Shown here piece after piece: positions 5,321-6,762 of a stretch of DNA of 6,762 nucleotides. Position numbers and translations under genes: made by a program. The stretch covers positions 1 to 6,762 of the forward strand of contig CADCVT010000250.1 of NCBI GenBank assembly GCA_902806215.1. The letters are read 5' to 3'. The stretch's first letter is position 1; every line of letters starts with the position of its first letter. The notes under the pieces were generated by a model. It worked only from the letters and a program-made list of their open reading frames with translations, was not told the DNA's origin and searched no databases. The DNA comes from an uncultured Solirubrobacteraceae bacterium. Its GTDB lineage: Bacteria; Actinomycetota; Thermoleophilia; Solirubrobacterales; Solirubrobacteraceae.

Positions 5321-5821
5321 TCAGGCGGCGACCTCGGCGACCTCGCGCAGCGCGCCGGTCTCCGGGTCGAAGATGAAGCCGCGGATGTAGTCGCGCGACG
5401 GAAGCTCCGGCGTGGACCGCAAGCGCGCCAGGCTCGCCCGCAGCGTCGCCTCGATGTCGTCGAAGGCGCCGAGCCGCCACGTCGGCAGCACGCCGTCGGC
5501 TGCAAGGGTCTCGCGGAACTCGTCCTCCGACGCCCCGTGCAGGCCGCAGCCCTCGTGCATGACGACGACGATCTCCTCCGTGCCGAGCAGGCGCTGCGAC
5601 GCGCTCAGCGACCGGATCGCGTCGTCGGTGACGAGCCCGCCGGCGTTGCGGATGATGTGCGCGTCGCCGCGCTGGAGCCCGAGCATCGGGAACAGGTCGA
5701 TCCGGGTGTCCATGCAGGCGAGCACGGCCACGCCGCGTCCTGGACGGGGACTCAGTCTGGGGGCAGCGAGCTCGTCGGCCCGCTCGGCCGCGACGGCCAG
5801 CATCTCATCGGCGTTGCGCAT
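5321..5821 (-). CDS. Small beta-class carbonic anhydrase
   Basis: A 166-aa zinc enzyme that interconverts CO2 and bicarbonate, of the short Mycobacterium tuberculosis Rv1284-like type. The zinc and catalytic set is present: C36, D38 and R40 in ACMDTR, then H89 and C92 in MHEGCG. The segments HIIRNAGGLVTDDAIRSLSA (55-74) and SQRLLGTEEIVVV (75-87) are the conserved core of this subclass. The C-terminal RGFIFDPETGALREV (147-161) matches the usual closing strand. The protein is of normal length and lacks a signal peptide, so it is cytoplasmic. No strong ribosome site is seen before ATG 5821. It is 45 bp downstream of the small membrane protein gene and 38 bp upstream of the AraC gene. It may share their transcript, but no functional link is obvious. 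Confidence 0.94.
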   Translation of the reverse strand: MRNADEMLAVAAERADELAAPRLSPRPGRGVAVLACMDTRIDLFPMLGLQRGDAHIIRNAGGLVTDDAIRSLSASQRLLGTEEIVVVMHEGCGLHGASEDEFRETLAADGVLPTWRLGAFDDIEATLRASLARLRSTPELPSRDYIRGFIFDPETGALREVAEVAA

Positions 5822-5866
5822 TGCGACGACGATGGTAGGAGCCCGCGTCGAGGACGTGCGGTGAAG

Positions 5867-6016
5867 CTAGGTCATCAGGACGCCGCCGCCGCTGTTCGTG
5901 ACGATGAACGTCACGAGCGCCGCGATGGCGACGAGCACGAGCAGGATGCAGACGATCTCGACCGTTCCGAGCCGCTGCTGACGCGCCGAGCGCCCCTTGG
6001 TCGAGTGGTAGCCCAC
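5867..6016 (-). CDS. Small single-pass membrane protein, 49 aa
   Basis: A short frame with a GTG start (6016-6014) and TAG stop (5869-5867). Its translation begins with a basic head (GYHSTKGRSARQQRLGTVE, 2-20), continues with an unbroken hydrophobic stretch IVCILLVLVAIAALVTFIVT (21-40), and ends in a short Gly-rich tail NSGGGVLMT. The positive charge before the segment predicts an N-in, C-out single membrane span. It fits snugly between the methyltransferase (27-bp gap) and the carbonic anhydrase (45-bp gap) on the same strand and fills an otherwise empty stretch, which supports it being real. Upstream, only a weak GAG precedes the GTG. I do not know its family or function. High-GC bacteria carry many such one-span proteins. 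Alternatively it could be chance coding, but the clean head/span/tail layout argues against that. Confidence 0.65.
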   Translation of the reverse strand: MGYHSTKGRSARQQRLGTVEIVCILLVLVAIAALVTFIVTNSGGGVLMT

Positions 6017-6043
6017 GGCTCGACGGTATCAGCGGCAACGCGC

Positions 6044-6762
6044 CTACGCGACAGGATCCGGCGATGCCGTGAGCATCATCACCGCGGCGCCGCCGTCCCA
6101 GCCGGCGGCGTCCTCGACGACCCACGTGGCCCGGTCGAGCGCGCGGGCGAGCGACCGCCGGTGGACCGTGAAGCCGTCGAGCAGCTCCTCGAGTCCCGCC
6201 GCGTCGTAGGTGCGCTGGAGGTCGTCGAGGGCCGCAGGCCCGACCGGCACGGTCAGGACGAGCAACCCCTCCGGGGCCAGCCATCGGCGGAAGTCGGCCA
6301 TCGCATCGAGGTCGAGGCGCCGCGTGCCGCCCTCGGGGTCGCCGTAGTGGCCGACGCCGAAGTGCTCGATCGCCGAGAGCGCGACGACGACGTCGAACCG
6401 CGCGTCGCCGAGCTCGTGCAGCGCCCCCGCCGCCACGGTCAGCCGGGGATGCGAGAGCGCGTAGCCGCGCGGATCGGCGACCGTGACGTCGTAGCCGAGC
6501 GACGCGAGCGACAGCGCGACCGTGCTCTCCGCGCCGCCGGCGTCGAGCACGCGCGCGGGCGGCGGCCGTTCGGCCAGCGCGGCGAAGACGAACGGCTGCT
6601 CGACGATGCGCTCGTTGACGAGCCGGACCCGGACGCCGCTGCCGTCGTGCCCGACCGCCACCGGCGGGTTGAACCACAGCCCTGCCCGCGCGGCGAGGCC
6701 GCCCGGGCCGTCGAGGCGCTGCTCCTCGAGCAGCCCGAGGACGCGATCGAGCCGCTCGTGCA
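6044..6762 (-). CDS. Class I SAM-dependent methyltransferase, 5' end at or beyond window edge
   Basis: A Rossmann-fold methyltransferase. The frame has no stop from the TGA at 6044 to the right edge, giving 238 visible residues; the edge bases read ?TG, so a start codon could lie exactly there or the gene may extend further. Counting from the edge, motif I is RVLDAGGAESTVALSLASLG (70-89), with the acidic residue after the second strand in VADPRG (94-99). The post-I region FDVVVALSAIEHFGVGHYGD (122-141) is followed by WLAPEGLLVLTVPVG (160-174). The EHxGxGxYGDP pattern and the later TYDAAGLEELLDGF recall methyltransferases of glycan and surface-polysaccharide clusters. An in-frame GTG at 6661 would give 205 aa, but coding-like sequence with a plausible N-terminus (HERLDRVLGLLEEQ, then LWFNPP) precedes it, so it is probably not the start. 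Substrate unknown. Confidence 0.85.
   Translation of the reverse strand, partial: HERLDRVLGLLEEQRLDGPGGLAARAGLWFNPPVAVGHDGSGVRVRLVNERIVEQPFVFAALAERPPPARVLDAGGAESTVALSLASLGYDVTVADPRGYALSHPRLTVAAGALHELGDARFDVVVALSAIEHFGVGHYGDPEGGTRRLDLDAMADFRRWLAPEGLLVLTVPVGPAALDDLQRTYDAAGLEELLDGFTVHRRSLARALDRATWVVEDAAGWDGGAAVMMLTASPDPVA

Noticed and set aside
5283..5480. N-terminal extension of the AraC-type regulator (66 extra residues)
   Set aside because: The extension overlaps the carbonic anhydrase and is low-complexity; the family N-terminus starts at the ATG at 5282.
5805..6677. 290-aa - strand frame overlapping the methyltransferase and the small membrane protein
   Set aside because: Arg-rich low-complexity frame-shifted translation; the methyltransferase motifs are in another frame.

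Overview
This is a very GC-rich, gene-dense bacterial window. It most resembles a deep-branching actinobacterium of the Solirubrobacterales/Thermoleophilia type. That placement is inferred from the extreme GC3, the Arg/Ala/Gly-rich proteins and the protein flavour; no marker gene proves it. Ten protein-coding regions are supported. The first runs off the left edge and the last runs off, or just reaches, the right edge. I see no rRNA, tRNA, CRISPR array, transposase or phage gene.

Left part (1-1434, + strand): the C-terminal end of a SRPBCC-type protein overlaps, through an ATGA stop/start, a complete zinc-dependent medium-chain alcohol dehydrogenase of the glutathione-independent formaldehyde dehydrogenase-like class. 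The dehydrogenase meets, tail to tail with no intervening base, a small S4-domain RNA-binding protein on the - strand (1435-1641). The 110-bp divergent gap after that carries two near-identical 19-bp repeats of the GGGGTC-n-GACCCC type.

Middle part (1752-4395): an unrecognised helical 186-aa protein (+) converges on a PhzF-family enzyme (-). PhzF diverges from a winged-helix protein of the HTH_42/AlkZ-like family (+). The PhzF/AlkZ-like divergent gap contains a 13-bp imperfect direct repeat spaced 32 bp start to start. The AlkZ-like gene ends in overlapping GC-rich hairpins shared with the convergent gene, which form a candidate bidirectional terminator.

Right part (4418-6762, - strand): five closely spaced genes point the same way. 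In transcription order they are a class I SAM methyltransferase (open to the window edge), a 49-residue single-pass membrane protein, a small beta-carbonic anhydrase, a short stand-alone AraC-type regulator, and a VOC/glyoxalase-fold protein. The gaps are 27, 45, 38 and 10 bp, so one transcript is possible. The tightest and most meaningful pair is AraC-VOC.

Most of the window is ordinary chromosomal metabolism and housekeeping. I do not see convincing evidence of a new multi-gene system. The items most worth a second look are the twin palindromic repeats, the unannotated small membrane protein, the direct repeat in the PhzF/AlkZ-like intergenic region, the QxQ-containing AlkZ-like protein, and the unknown 186-aa protein.
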